A DNA stretch of 64,000 nt from Oceanobacillus bengalensis (GCF_003628445.1 NZ_RBZO01000024.1:1-64000), one strand, 5' to 3'; positions 1 through 9,551 are shown, numbered from the stretch's first letter. The notes: generated by a model from the letters alone, not told the origin. Numbers and translations: made by a program.

Positions 1-36
1 TGTAACGGGGACGATAGTAAGTTCTTGGCTTGGCAT
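1..36 (-). CDS. 5' end of a transposase-like gene running off the left edge
   Basis: On the minus strand an ATG at 36-34 opens a frame reading MPSQELTIVPVT up to the window edge. It is preceded by AAGGAGGTG and a run of T. Only 12 codons are visible, so the family cannot be named. It is called a transposase by inference, because it sits at the edge of a truncated resB and because its leader has the paired-arm layout (45-52 with 76-83) seen in insertion sequences. It could be another gene next to a rearrangement point. Confidence 0.45.
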   Translation of the reverse strand, partial: MPSQELTIVPVT

Positions 37-44
37 AAAAAAAG

Positions 45-83
45 CACCTCCTTGAATTGATATGTCTATCTTAACAGGAGGTG
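45..83 (-). promoter_or_regulatory. Inverted repeat that can sequester the transposase ribosome binding site
   Basis: CACCTCCT (45-52) and AGGAGGTG (76-83) are perfect complements separated by 23 bases. On the minus strand the second arm to be read is the Shine-Dalgarno sequence of the gene starting at 36. A transcript entering from outside would fold and hide the binding site. One starting between the arms would not. This is known behaviour for some insertion sequences; here it is inferred. Confidence 0.5.
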
Positions 84-96
84 TTGGTATTTTTAT

Positions 97-822
97 ATGC
101 GTTGTTTGAATACGGGTTTACGTTATACTTTATATCAACAAGGCTATCAAATAAATGAATTCTCGAAGATGACCTTTAAAATCTATCAATTGAATGATCC
201 AGAGGCTGAAGCATTAGGGGAATTTACAGTTGATTTATTTGACCCCAAAACAGAGTACGAGATTGATAGTGAATTCAGAGTAGAAGTGGTTGAATACTAT
301 CCAGATTATACATTAACCGAAGATCAGGTAAGGTCTAAGACAAAAGATTCCAATAATCCTGCATTCGTGTTTAACTTATATCCTCCTGGTAGTGAAGATG
401 CTGAGATTAGTTTTGTAGGTGACGTTATCGGTTCAGCAGAGGATTTAGGGATAGACACTTCCGCTGTTGACCTACAGCCAATGGGTAATCTTATAGGGGC
501 ATTCGCACCTTCAATTGACCCTACTGGTGAAAATCAATATCGTATTTTAATTGATTCCATAGAATTTGACCGTAAGAGTGGCTTAAGTATTAAAAGGGAT
601 TATACCATTCCACTTTTTGTATTAGGTACACTAATCTTTATGATAGGTGTCATCCAAGGTATGTATTGGCAGCACAGAAGAATTTGGATACATCCAAAAA
701 AAGAAGGTATTCTTTTAGCTGCTCATACCAATAAGAACTGGTTTGGACTTAAAAAGGATATTGAAAAAGTAATCGACGGGACTTCCATTCAAATGGTGGA
801 AGAACAAAAAGAGGATGATTAG
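97..822 (+). pseudogene. resB: ResB C-terminal fragment (cytochrome c biogenesis), 5' end lost to an IS
   Basis: The frame matches the C-terminal part of the complete ResB at 57653-59293: an extracytoplasmic domain, then a last membrane helix with the shared block MIGVIQGMYWQHRRIWI and the tail LLAAHTNKNWFG. About 300 N-terminal residues (zinc ribbon and first three helices) are missing. The ATG at 97 lies in the IS-like end and is probably not a native start. Compared with the complete copy this fragment has about 25 extra residues before the PTGENQ segment, so it is an older paralogue and not a recent duplicate. ResB works with ResC in haem attachment to cytochromes c; this copy should be inactive alone. 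Confidence 0.85.
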
Positions 823-833
823 GGAGGACAATC

Positions 834-2027
834 ATGGAGGGCTTATTAAATACGAGTAGTACAATGCTGTTCACTGCGTTCATATTGTACTTAATCGCAA
901 CATTATTTTTCGGTGCAACTATCAAAGAGAAAAATGGTGAACAAAAAAAATCCGGTTTTGCTGGAAAACTAGCAATAACACTAACAATACTTGGGTTAGT
1001 TGCGCAGCTAATCTACTTTATTACAAGATGGATGGCCTCAGGACATGCTCCAGTTAGTAATATGTTCGAATTTGTTACTTTCCTTGGTATGTGTTTAGTG
1101 TTAGCGTTTATTATTATCTATTTTATTTACAAATTAAACATTTTAGGTTTATTTGCATTACCGATTGCTATGATTTTTATTGCATATGCAAGTGTGTTTC
1201 CAACAGAAATTGCACCACTAGTTCCATCATTAAAAAGCTACTGGTTATATATTCATGTAACTACTGTTGCTTTAGGGTCAGGCATTTTATTTATTAGCTT
1301 TGTTGCAGGATTAATGTACTTAATTCGCCAAGTTGATCAACGTAAACGTGATGCTCGAGTTGTTTCGTTAGAAGTAGTTTTATATTTCATATTCCTGTTA
1401 TTAGGGTTTATCCTTATTTCTTCCGTATTTAGTGCTATGAATTATAGTGCAATTTTTGAATATGATTTAAATGGTAAGAGGGTAATGACAGAATATGAGC
1501 TACCAGCGATTGCCGCACCGAATGAAAGTACCTTAGTAACTGAAGGTGTAATGGAACCGTGGTTCGAAACCCCTTCATGGATGCAAGGTTCTCATGCCGG
1601 AAGAAAATTTAACAGTGTTATTTGGTCAATGGTTGTAGGGTCAGCTCTCTATGGTTTAACCCGGTTGCTGTTACGGAAGCGTGTAGGTGCGGCAATTAGT
1701 CCGCTACTTAAAAAAGTAAACCCCGAGTTATTGGATGAGATCAATTATCGTGCAGTAGCAATTGGGTTTCCAATCTTCACATTGGGCGGATTAGTTTTTG
1801 CCTCTATTTGGGCTCAAGAAGCTTGGGGACGCTTCTGGGGCTGGGATCCAAAAGAAGTTTGGGCACTTATCACCTGGTTCTTCTATGCTGCATACTTACA
1901 TTTAAGACTTTCACGCGGTTGGCATGGAGAAAAGTCAGCGTGGCTAGCTATAATAGGTTTTGGGATAATTTTATTTAACCTAATTGTTGTAAATTTAGTG
2001 ATAGCAGGGCTTCACTCTTATGCATAA
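834..2027 (+). CDS. resC: Cytochrome c biogenesis protein ResC (CcsA/CcsB family)
   Basis: A 397-residue polytopic membrane protein starting 11 bases after the resB fragment, with AGGGAGGAC as ribosome binding site. The haem-handling WWD domain is clear near residues 325-345 ([18 protein letters not shown]), and the C-terminus SRGWHGEKSAW to GLHSYA is typical. It is very similar to the ResC at 59352-60542, including an identical C-terminal [11 protein letters not shown]. The family moves haem across the membrane and, with ResB, ligates it to apocytochrome c. Because its ResB partner is truncated, it may be non-functional or may pair with the second ResB. Confidence 0.9.
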   Translation: MEGLLNTSSTMLFTAFILYLIATLFFGATIKEKNGEQKKSGFAGKLAITLTILGLVAQLIYFITRWMASGHAPVSNMFEFVTFLGMCLVLAFIIIYFIYKLNILGLFALPIAMIFIAYASVFPTEIAPLVPSLKSYWLYIHVTTVALGSGILFISFVAGLMYLIRQVDQRKRDARVVSLEVVLYFIFLLLGFILISSVFSAMNYSAIFEYDLNGKRVMTEYELPAIAAPNESTLVTEGVMEPWFETPSWMQGSHAGRKFNSVIWSMVVGSALYGLTRLLLRKRVGAAISPLLKKVNPELLDEINYRAVAIGFPIFTLGGLVFASIWAQEAWGRFWGWDPKEVWALITWFFYAAYLHLRLSRGWHGEKSAWLAIIGFGIILFNLIVVNLVIAGLHSYA

Positions 2028-2086
2028 TGCAATTAATTGATGTTACTTTAAACTGTTTTAAATATAACCCTAATATAAGCATTTTT

Positions 2087-2120
2087 AAAACTATCACCGG
2101 GAAAATGGTGATAGTTTTTT
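2087..2120 (+). terminator. Rho-independent terminator after resC
   Basis: AAAACTATCACC (2087-2098) pairs with GGTGATAGTTTT (2107-2118) around an 8-base loop, and runs into T residues. Confidence 0.85.
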
Positions 2121-2194
2121 AATAGAAGTTGAATATACAATGATATAACTTCTATTTTAGCCCAACAAATCATAGATTAAATAGAGGTGATATT

Positions 2195-3322
2195 TTGAAG
2201 AATGCTAATAGGGTAAGAGTATTTTCAATAATATTAATCAGTTTATTTATTCCGATGACAATTATTATAACTTTGGTAATAAATACTTCAAATGTGAAAG
2301 ACAATATGTTTGCACAACTTATTAACTCAGATGAATTTTCGAAGGTTTTTTTATCTATAATGGGAGAAGAAATTCCCAATTTTAAAGAGTATATAGACAA
2401 TGAATATAATACTCCTTCCATTGGTAACTTGTTATTAGAATCAATAACCGGAATTAATACTGATAACCTCAATATGGTACTAATTAGTGAAATTCCAGGA
2501 TTCAGTTATAATAATGTAATTTATGTGGCTGGTCAGGGTTCAGATTATTCAAATCTCCCTCAAGAATCTCCACCACCAGACTTTGATGAACTACTAAAGA
2601 CAGAAGGTTCAGTTAAAGATAACCAGAATGTACCAAACATAAATACAGATAGTTCAAATAATCCAACAGTTCTTATCTACCAGTCTCATAGTTGGGAAGG
2701 ATATCTACCTTTAATGGCAGAGCATGAGAGGACAAGTGACTCATCAAGTATTAATAATAATGAAAATGTAGTTCTAGTTGGTTCCATGCTAGCAAAAAAA
2801 TTGAACGAGTATGGTGTTTATGCGGTACAGGACCAAACTAACATTGCTAAAGCATTAAAGGATAGGGGATGGAATTATAGCCATTCTTATCAATTGTCTC
2901 GTGAACTTATCGAAACTACAGTTTCTAAAAATGAAGATATAACATATTTAATTGATATACATCGGGATTCAGCGACAAGAGATATAACAACTGTCACTAT
3001 TAATGGGAAAAGTTATGCAAGGCTATATTTTGTAGTTGGGAAAGAATATGCTAATTATGAGGAGAATTTATTATTTGCTAAAGAGCTTCATGAGAAACTT
3101 GAAGAGAAGTATCCTGGACTCAGTAGAGGTGTTTATTTGAAAACAAGTTCTGAGGGTAATGGTGTCTATAATCAGGATATATCAAATAGATCTCTATTAA
3201 TAGAAATGGGTGGAATTGAAAACAATAAAAAAGAACTATCCAATACAATAAACGCATTTTCCGATGTTTTTATGGAACAGTATGAGGGAGTTATTGAGGT
3301 TATTGCTCCAAATCAAGGTTAA
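2195..3322 (+). CDS. spoIIP: SpoIIP-family sporulation cell-wall hydrolase
   Basis: A 375-residue protein starting at TTG 2195 behind AGAGGTGA. It has an N-terminal membrane anchor (about residues 9-29) and an extracytoplasmic amidase domain. The motif YQSHSWEGYLPL near residue 165 carries the His and Glu of the family active site. DIHRDS with a following TT..INGKSYAR block and YPGLSRG match SpoIIP. The family is an N-acetylmuramoyl-L-alanine amidase and endopeptidase that acts with SpoIID during engulfment. Core SpoIIP is normally encoded next to gpr; here it sits between resC and a copper oxidase, so it is probably an accessory second copy. No spoIID neighbour is present. Confidence 0.85.
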   Translation: MKNANRVRVFSIILISLFIPMTIIITLVINTSNVKDNMFAQLINSDEFSKVFLSIMGEEIPNFKEYIDNEYNTPSIGNLLLESITGINTDNLNMVLISEIPGFSYNNVIYVAGQGSDYSNLPQESPPPDFDELLKTEGSVKDNQNVPNINTDSSNNPTVLIYQSHSWEGYLPLMAEHERTSDSSSINNNENVVLVGSMLAKKLNEYGVYAVQDQTNIAKALKDRGWNYSHSYQLSRELIETTVSKNEDITYLIDIHRDSATRDITTVTINGKSYARLYFVVGKEYANYEENLLFAKELHEKLEEKYPGLSRGVYLKTSSEGNGVYNQDISNRSLLIEMGGIENNKKELSNTINAFSDVFMEQYEGVIEVIAPNQG

Positions 3323-3371
3323 AGATTACAAATTTATCTAAGAATCAGGGCGGGCTTGATATTAACTTTAA

Positions 3372-3408
3372 AAGGTATGCCAGGAACTTACCCTTGCATA
3401 CCTTAATA
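3372..3408. terminator. Bidirectional terminator between spoIIP and the multicopper oxidase
   Basis: AAGGTATGC (3372-3380) pairs with GCATACCTT (3396-3404) between two convergent genes, with A/T-rich flanks on both sides. Confidence 0.6.
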
Positions 3409-3419
3409 TTTTGATTTCC

Positions 3420-5015
3420 TTATTCAGGCTGATTATCTACTCTACCTGTATCTGTATAAAATGGTTCAAAATTATTGTATTCAACTGTTGTAACCATTCC
3501 ACTAGATGCGTGATGTAAATCATGGCAGTGGAATAACCAGTTACCAGGATTATCTGCAACGAATGCTACTTCATAAGTTTCCCCATACTTAACGTTCAAT
3601 GTATCTTTGATAATAGGGGAACCTTGAAGTTCCTCTCCATTTTTACTTAGAATTTGGAAGAAGTGACCATGAAGATGCATAGGATGGTCAGCTTTATCCA
3701 TACTGTTATTGGTAAGTGTAACTTTCACTTTGTCTCCTTTATCTACCTCAATAGGAGGGACGTCTGGATAGGTTGCTCCATTTATAGTCCATACCATGCC
3801 CATTTCTTCTTCAGAACTCATTGCAGTGTTAAGCTCCATTTCGTACTCTACATCAAAATTATCATTTAAATTAAATTGAGATTCTGTTTTCTCTCCAAGC
3901 TTCGTGATATCTACTATATCCGGTGTTAGAAAATGTTCAGCCTTTTGGCCATTTCCATCTTCATATACAATATCCATTTTCATGTCCTGAGCAGCTTCCA
4001 TTTCTCCATGACAATCGATGGTAAAGTCACCACTGCCATCCGCAACAAATTCAACGTCAACACGTTCCCCAGGAGCAACTTCAATAACTGAGCCAGCTAT
4101 TATTTGTGGATTATTCACTTTTTGTCCATCAACATGTGTCACTTTATAATCAACCGGAATATGAATTTGATGTGCCATATAGCCTGCATTTACAAATCGT
4201 AACTTTACAGTTTCGCCTTCCTTTACGAACAACGGCTCATTATTTTCGTAAGTCTTTCCATTAATGGTGAAAATATCATAAGATGACATATCATGAGCCA
4301 TCATATCGCTCATGTCCGATGATTCCATATCCATACCGTTATGTTCCATGTCTTCCATACTATCCATGTCACCCATATCACCATGATCCATGCCATCCAT
4401 ATTCATGTCATTTTCCTCATGACTACCTGATTCCCACTCATCAAGTACTAGGGTGTAGTCTCGGTCGACATCAGCATCGTCCTCAGATTCTACGATTATA
4501 GTCCCGTATAATCCCTTATCTAATTGCTCAACACCATTTTGATGGGAATGATACCAATATGTTCCTGGATCATTTGCTATAAATTCATAGGTGTATGTTT
4601 CTCCTGGAAGCACAGCATCCTGTGTTACACCCGGAATCCCGTCTTGTGTATTAGGTACAGGAATACCATGCCAATGAATGGATACAGGTTCTTCTAATTC
4701 ATTGGTTAGGTTAACCTTTACTACTTCACCTTGTTTTACACGTATTTGTTCACCCGGAACAGTACCATTGTAGGTCCAAGCCGTTATAGTTTTATCTGAG
4801 CTTAATTCCCATTCTGCTTCTTGTGCAGTGAGATTAAATTCATTAATTTTCTTGCCGTCAAAATTTTCTGTTTTAACTTGTACTACTTCAGAAACAGTTC
4901 CCTCTGAATTGGATGTTTCATCTTTCTCAGCATTAGATCCATTAGATTGGTCTGTACATGCCGCTAAAATAGCAATAATAGATATTAAGAGTGATGAAAT
5001 TATAAATTTTTTCAT
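3420..5015 (-). CDS. mco: Multicopper oxidase lipoprotein
   Basis: A 531-residue protein with a lipoprotein signal (LAAC, Cys at about residue 20). The copper ligands are visible in order: HWHG and WYHSH in the first cupredoxin domain, HPMHLHGH and the final HCHDLHHASSGM segment, which supplies type 1, 2 and 3 sites. A Met/Asp-rich stretch (about residues 203-245, many MD and HG pairs) interrupts the middle, like the methionine-rich insert of CueO. The expected role is oxidation of Cu(I), and perhaps other metals or phenols, at the outer membrane face. GAGGAGG precedes the ATG. It is transcribed away from a divergent ZIP gene, with 217 bases between the two starts. Confidence 0.93.
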   Translation of the reverse strand: MKKFIISSLLISIIAILAACTDQSNGSNAEKDETSNSEGTVSEVVQVKTENFDGKKINEFNLTAQEAEWELSSDKTITAWTYNGTVPGEQIRVKQGEVVKVNLTNELEEPVSIHWHGIPVPNTQDGIPGVTQDAVLPGETYTYEFIANDPGTYWYHSHQNGVEQLDKGLYGTIIVESEDDADVDRDYTLVLDEWESGSHEENDMNMDGMDHGDMGDMDSMEDMEHNGMDMESSDMSDMMAHDMSSYDIFTINGKTYENNEPLFVKEGETVKLRFVNAGYMAHQIHIPVDYKVTHVDGQKVNNPQIIAGSVIEVAPGERVDVEFVADGSGDFTIDCHGEMEAAQDMKMDIVYEDGNGQKAEHFLTPDIVDITKLGEKTESQFNLNDNFDVEYEMELNTAMSSEEEMGMVWTINGATYPDVPPIEVDKGDKVKVTLTNNSMDKADHPMHLHGHFFQILSKNGEELQGSPIIKDTLNVKYGETYEVAFVADNPGNWLFHCHDLHHASSGMVTTVEYNNFEPFYTDTGRVDNQPE

Positions 5016-5162
5016 GTTTTGTTTCCTCCTCTTTCATATCGAGTGTACTAAAGAAATATGAAGAAATTATGCATTTTTAATAACTGAAATGTGACAAAAC
5101 TGATTTCCTATCTAATTTTTTTAGTTTATTATATTGTAATTATTGTTGCTTAGGATTAAAAT

Positions 5163-5178
5163 GTTTCCATTAGGAAAC
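5163..5178. promoter_or_regulatory. Dyad in the mco/ZIP intergenic region
   Basis: GTTTCC and GGAAAC flank ATTA as a perfect 6-base inverted repeat, followed by five T. It could be an operator shared by the divergent genes or a short attenuator in the ZIP leader. The sequence alone does not separate these. Confidence 0.35.
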
Positions 5179-5232
5179 TTTTTATGACATGGGCATATCA
5201 TGATAAAAATCCTACTAGAAGGAGAGGAAAGT

Positions 5233-6048
5233 ATGATTGATGTTTTTATAGAATTTCCCCCAGTAATTCAAGCAATGATAGCAACACTTTTTACTTGGGG
5301 GATGACGGCACTAGGAGCCGCTTTGGTATTCACTACAAAATCATTTAATCAAAGATTATTAGATAGTATGTTGGGGTTTGCCGGTGGAGTAATGATTGCA
5401 GCCAGTTTTTGGTCGTTACTATCTCCTGCAATAGATATGGCAGAGGGAGGAAAAGTACCAGCTTGGATTCCTGCAGCTGTTGGTTTTATGTTAGGCGGAG
5501 GAGTTTTGTGGGGAGTTGATAAATTACTTCCACATCTTCACCCGAACGCCTCATTGGGGCAGGCGGAGGGACTGCATTCCAAAAAAGCTAAAAGAAGTAC
5601 ATTAATGGTACTTGCTATAACCTTACACAATATTCCAGAAGGTTTAGCAATAGGTGTTGCTTTTGGGGCTCTAGCAACGGATTCTCCAACTGCCTCCATA
5701 GCTGGAGCAATTGCTTTAGCCATTGGTATTGGAATTCAGAACTTTCCTGAAGGGGTAGCTGTATCTATGCCGTTACGAAGGGATGGAATGTCTAGAAGAA
5801 AGAGTTTTTATTATGGTCAATTCTCTGGTATGGTTGAACCTATTTCAGCTGTTGTTGGCGTACTAGCAGTATCGCTAGTTGAGCCACTTTTGCCATACGC
5901 TCTAAGTTTTGCTGCAGGTGCAATGATATTTGTTGTGGCCGAAGAGGTAATCCCAGGTTCTCAAGAGAAGGGGAATAAGGATCTTGCTTCAATGAGTTTA
6001 ATGATTGGATTTACCGTGATGATGATCTTAGATGTTGCTCTTGGTTAG
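5233..6048 (+). CDS. ZIP-family metal transporter (GufA/ZupT type)
   Basis: A 271-residue membrane protein. The ATG at 5233 is chosen because GAAGGAGAGG sits just before it; an in-frame start at 5200 has no such site. The two ZIP metal-site helices are clear: HNIPEGLAIG and QNFPEGVAVS, the second with Gln in place of His. A loop containing HLHP lies between helices 3 and 4. ZIP proteins move Zn(II), Fe(II), Mn(II) or other divalent ions toward the cytoplasm. It is divergent from the copper oxidase. This is one of three ZIP genes in the window. Confidence 0.88.
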   Translation: MIDVFIEFPPVIQAMIATLFTWGMTALGAALVFTTKSFNQRLLDSMLGFAGGVMIAASFWSLLSPAIDMAEGGKVPAWIPAAVGFMLGGGVLWGVDKLLPHLHPNASLGQAEGLHSKKAKRSTLMVLAITLHNIPEGLAIGVAFGALATDSPTASIAGAIALAIGIGIQNFPEGVAVSMPLRRDGMSRRKSFYYGQFSGMVEPISAVVGVLAVSLVEPLLPYALSFAAGAMIFVVAEEVIPGSQEKGNKDLASMSLMIGFTVMMILDVALG

Positions 6049-6177
6049 AGTTCAAGGATTCAATTTGAAGTTAACAAATGAATTGCAATTTCCAAAGAAC
6101 AGTTTGAAATCAATACGGTTAATGATAGTTCAAATGAATTTTATTTGATCGTAAACTCAAAAAAAGTTAAAGTAAAT

Positions 6178-6212
6178 AAATGCCTTCCATACTCAAATGG
6201 GAGGCATTTTAT
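6178..6212 (+). terminator. Terminator downstream of the ZIP gene
   Basis: AAATGCCTTCC pairs with GGGAGGCATTT around a short loop and is followed by T-rich sequence. It lies 130 bases after the stop, before a convergent gene. No further gene is seen between 6049 and 6317. Confidence 0.65.
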
Positions 6213-6317
6213 TTCAAAATAGTTAGTTTAGAGTAAGAACCATATTTCATGCTAAATTAAAATCCTTCACTATTGTGAAATTAACATTTTATTAAACTTT
6301 AAACCTTAAAAGGATGA

Positions 6318-7790
6318 TTATTCAATAAGGGCCTTTCTTTGAAATAGATCGTTAACGTATAGAACTGTATCAGTGTCAAAATAAGTAGGTAATTTAAAAC
6401 TTTGCTTGTACTGCTCATGACCCTTACCAGTAATAATAATCCAATCACCTTTTTGACTATGTTCAATAGCCCATTTTATAGCCATTGTTCGATCCTCGAT
6501 AATCATACCTTTTTCATTTCCATATGAATGGTTTAAATAACTGAGAGTTCTTATCATTTCATTCTTAGAAACAGAATTTAAATCATCTAATGTCAAAATA
6601 TATCGGGTACTTAGTTCGGAAGTAACAGATAACATTTCTGGTCTTTTACTCAAATCCCTACCACCACGAAAGCCAAATACATGTGTTATTCTTTTTGAAC
6701 CTTTCTGGTTTGCGGTTCTTAAACAATGAAAAATTGCATCAGCAGTATGAGCATAGTCGACAACAGCTGTTGCTCCATTGGACAGTTTATAAATTTCAAA
6801 TCTCCCTCTGACACCCTTAAAATTAATAATTGTTTCAAGAATGGATTCACTCCCTAATCCCATTATCCTTGCAGTTCCATATGCCATAACACTATTGTAC
6901 ATATTATGAATTCCTTCCATAGGAGAAAAAATATCATTTTCGATTTTATTATCCATAATGGTTACGATAGAGTTCTTTGAGTTAAAATTTATTATTTTAA
7001 ACTTACACTTAGGTTTTTGTCCAATTGAGTAAACAATTTTTCCTTGGCCATCTAATATCTTTGCTAATTCGTCACCCCAAAAATTATCTATGTTAATAAT
7101 TGCTTGTCCATCTTCTTTTAGATAGTCAAACAATAACATTTTGCTTCTAAAGTATTCTTCCATCGTTTTGTGATAGTCCAGGTGTTCATGATCTAGATTT
7201 GTAAACAAGCATAAATCAAATGCTAAACCTTCAACTCGGTGTTGAGTTAAGCCATGGGAAGAGATTTCAATAATAATCACCTCATCCTTGCTCTCAGCTA
7301 TAAGTTTGTGTAATTCTAATGAGCTCGGTGTGGTATTGGTACTGTTTTTTACCTCACCATTGATTATGTTTTGTATGGTGCCAATTAAAGAACAAGTTTT
7401 ACCGTTACTTTCTAAAATGTGTTTTAAAAGGTGACTGGTTGTTGTTTTTCCGTTCGTCCCGGTGATTCCAATCATAATTTTATTTTTCGAGGGATTGCGA
7501 TAAAAGTTTCTCGATAGGATCCCCAATGTTTTTCTACTATCGTCAACCTGTACATATGGTATGGGTAAATCATCAATTCCTTTTTCACCTACTATTAGAC
7601 ATGCACCCTTGTTGATAGCATCTTTTATGTAATCATGACCATCAGCGTTATGTCCCTTAATGGCTACAAAAACATAATTGATATTTATGTCAAATGAACT
7701 GTAAGCAATACCCTCAATAATTAGTTCTTTAGTTTCCTGCTTTATATTATTTAGAATTTCAATTCCATCCAATAATTGTTCGATTTTCAT
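6318..7790 (-). CDS. MurE-like Mur ligase paralogue
   Basis: A 490-residue Mur ligase with all three domains. ATP-binding loop: GITGTNGKTTT. UDP-MurNAc-dipeptide side: NTTPSSLE and NLDHEHLDYH with the SK of FRSKMLL. Then VVDYAHTADA, and C-terminal GKGHEQYK. MurE adds the third residue of the peptidoglycan stem peptide in the cytoplasm. In the C-terminal domain the DNPR motif that selects meso-diaminopimelate is not found; the equivalent place reads TLDDLNSV, and the usual FGxGGDRD block reads FGFRGGRD. It is therefore unlikely to be the housekeeping enzyme and may use another amino acid. It has no mur neighbours. Confidence 0.8.
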   Translation of the reverse strand: MKIEQLLDGIEILNNIKQETKELIIEGIAYSSFDININYVFVAIKGHNADGHDYIKDAINKGACLIVGEKGIDDLPIPYVQVDDSRKTLGILSRNFYRNPSKNKIMIGITGTNGKTTTSHLLKHILESNGKTCSLIGTIQNIINGEVKNSTNTTPSSLELHKLIAESKDEVIIIEISSHGLTQHRVEGLAFDLCLFTNLDHEHLDYHKTMEEYFRSKMLLFDYLKEDGQAIINIDNFWGDELAKILDGQGKIVYSIGQKPKCKFKIINFNSKNSIVTIMDNKIENDIFSPMEGIHNMYNSVMAYGTARIMGLGSESILETIINFKGVRGRFEIYKLSNGATAVVDYAHTADAIFHCLRTANQKGSKRITHVFGFRGGRDLSKRPEMLSVTSELSTRYILTLDDLNSVSKNEMIRTLSYLNHSYGNEKGMIIEDRTMAIKWAIEHSQKGDWIIITGKGHEQYKQSFKLPTYFDTDTVLYVNDLFQRKALIE

Positions 7791-8057
7791 ATATAAAATA
7801 GACTCCTTAGATAGAAATTAGATTAACTACTTAATTTTAAATTTAAAATATGGAGTTACTGTGCAGATTTATAACTGTAATAATCACTTAATGTTTTTAA
7901 CAATATTTGTAAATAAAATGTGTTCTATTAGCAAAATAGAAATAATATTACTTCACCTAATCTTCATGATGTACAGATATAGGGCAGTATAGAAATAAAC
8001 TATATGCTGAAAATAATAAATGAAAATACCCAGAAAGGATGGTGACCGGGACCAATT

Positions 8058-9503
8058 ATGACCACTCACAGTGAAGATGATAAAATTAAATTAGCTGATA
8101 CAGATATGAAAAAGATTAAAGTAATCTTATTGTTAGCATTTCCGGCTATAATAGAAAACCTTTTCCAAACGATTTTAGGATTTGTTGATACATATTTTGT
8201 GTCAAAGCTCGGATTAGTAGAGGTTTCGGCTGTTGGTGTTACGAATGCGGTATTAGCTATTTACTTCGCACTATTTATGGCCATAGGTGTAGCAGCAAAT
8301 GTATATATTGCTAATTTTTTAGGTGCAAATAAAGTAGAAAAGGCAAGACATATAGCACAACAATCCCTTATTTTAGCCTCAGTATTTGGTGTTATAACCG
8401 GTATTATTACGCTACTTTTTGCGGAAGAACTTTTGCAATTAATGGGCATTGAGGCCAATGTGTTAGCGGCAGGTACTATGTACTTTAAAATAGTAGCCAT
8501 ACCCTCGATTTTTATGTCTCTTATGTTTGTAGCAAGCGCAATCTTGCGTGGTGCAGGGGATACGAAATCTCCAATGAAAATAAGTATTATCGTAAATATC
8601 ATTAATGCCGTACTAGATTATATTTTTATCTTTGGATTCTGGGTTATTCCTGGTATGGGGATTGTAGGGGCTGCAATTGCTACCGTGATAGCACGTGTAA
8701 TCGGTGCTATAGGATTACTACTGTATATTCAACGGTCAGAATTAATAAAATTTAAAAAGGAATACTGGAAGTTAGACAAAACACATATGAAAGAATTAAT
8801 GGTTCTTGGTAGTCCGGCAGCTGGGGAAAGGTTAATTATGAGAGCTGGGCAAGTTGTATACTTTAGCTTTGTGGTGGCACTAGGAACTAATGTATTTGCT
8901 GCTCATCAAATAGCAGGAAATATAGAAGTTTTTTCCTATATGATTGGGTATGGTTTTGCTACTGCAGTGACTATTTTGGTAGGGCAGCAATTGGGTGCAG
9001 GAAATCAACAAGAAGCTACAAAATACGCTAAACTATCCGCTTTTTTAGCCGTAGGATTTATGACTATTTTTGGTGCATTGCTGTTTTTCTTTGGAGAATG
9101 GGCTGGTGGATTCTTCTCACAGGATCCACAGGTTAAAGAAGACATAGGGACCGCCTTAAAAGTTTCGGGAGTTTTTCAGCCTTTTCTAGCAGTTGTACTG
9201 ACATTAACTGGTGCCTTTCAAGGCGCAAATAATACGAAATTTCCAATGTATTTAACTGGAGTTGGAATGTGGGCAGTGCGAACACTATTTGTATATGTGT
9301 TAGGCATTAAACTTGGATGGGGGTTGTTAGGGGTTTGGATAGCTATTGGCTTAGATACTGGGCTAAGAGCCTTAGTGCTTATCATACAATTTAAACGCAA
9401 CAGATGGATTGTTGAAAAGACTGATCAAAGAGAAGATCCAGAGTCTCATTGTCATCCTCAAACAACAAAAGAGAATATGTCTTCGTGTGTTAACAACTAC
9501 TAG
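8058..9503 (+). CDS. MATE-family multidrug/cation exporter
   Basis: A 481-residue protein with twelve predicted membrane helices in two similar halves. Family features include FPAIIENLFQTILGFVDTYFVS at the start of half one, the AAIATVIAR segment, and in half two GSPAAGERL and AGAFQGAN-like repeats (GAFQGANNTKFP mirrors LRGAGDTKSP). MATE proteins exchange Na+ or H+ for cationic drugs and metabolites. The hydrophilic tail contains ESHCHPQTT, which could bind metal. No regulator is adjacent. Substrate cannot be read from the sequence. Confidence 0.88.
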   Translation: MTTHSEDDKIKLADTDMKKIKVILLLAFPAIIENLFQTILGFVDTYFVSKLGLVEVSAVGVTNAVLAIYFALFMAIGVAANVYIANFLGANKVEKARHIAQQSLILASVFGVITGIITLLFAEELLQLMGIEANVLAAGTMYFKIVAIPSIFMSLMFVASAILRGAGDTKSPMKISIIVNIINAVLDYIFIFGFWVIPGMGIVGAAIATVIARVIGAIGLLLYIQRSELIKFKKEYWKLDKTHMKELMVLGSPAAGERLIMRAGQVVYFSFVVALGTNVFAAHQIAGNIEVFSYMIGYGFATAVTILVGQQLGAGNQQEATKYAKLSAFLAVGFMTIFGALLFFFGEWAGGFFSQDPQVKEDIGTALKVSGVFQPFLAVVLTLTGAFQGANNTKFPMYLTGVGMWAVRTLFVYVLGIKLGWGLLGVWIAIGLDTGLRALVLIIQFKRNRWIVEKTDQREDPESHCHPQTTKENMSSCVNNY

Positions 9504-9551
9504 GTCGAAAAAATATATTTAAGCATGTTAGACATGAAAAGAAAGGTAAAT

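Larger units (their letters stand above)
1..112 (-). mobile_element. Terminal part of an insertion sequence abutting resB
   Basis: Homology to ResB starts abruptly near base 112, where the codons for RYTLYQQGYQ begin. The bases to the left read as the leader and start of a minus-strand gene. The simplest reading is an insertion element whose end lies at about 100-115. The exact terminal repeat and any target duplication cannot be set because the other end is outside the window. Confidence 0.5.

Noticed and set aside
4283-4501. Plus-strand frame rich in His, Pro and Tyr opposite the oxidase
   Set aside because: It is the antisense shadow of the Met/Asp/His-rich insert of the multicopper oxidase.
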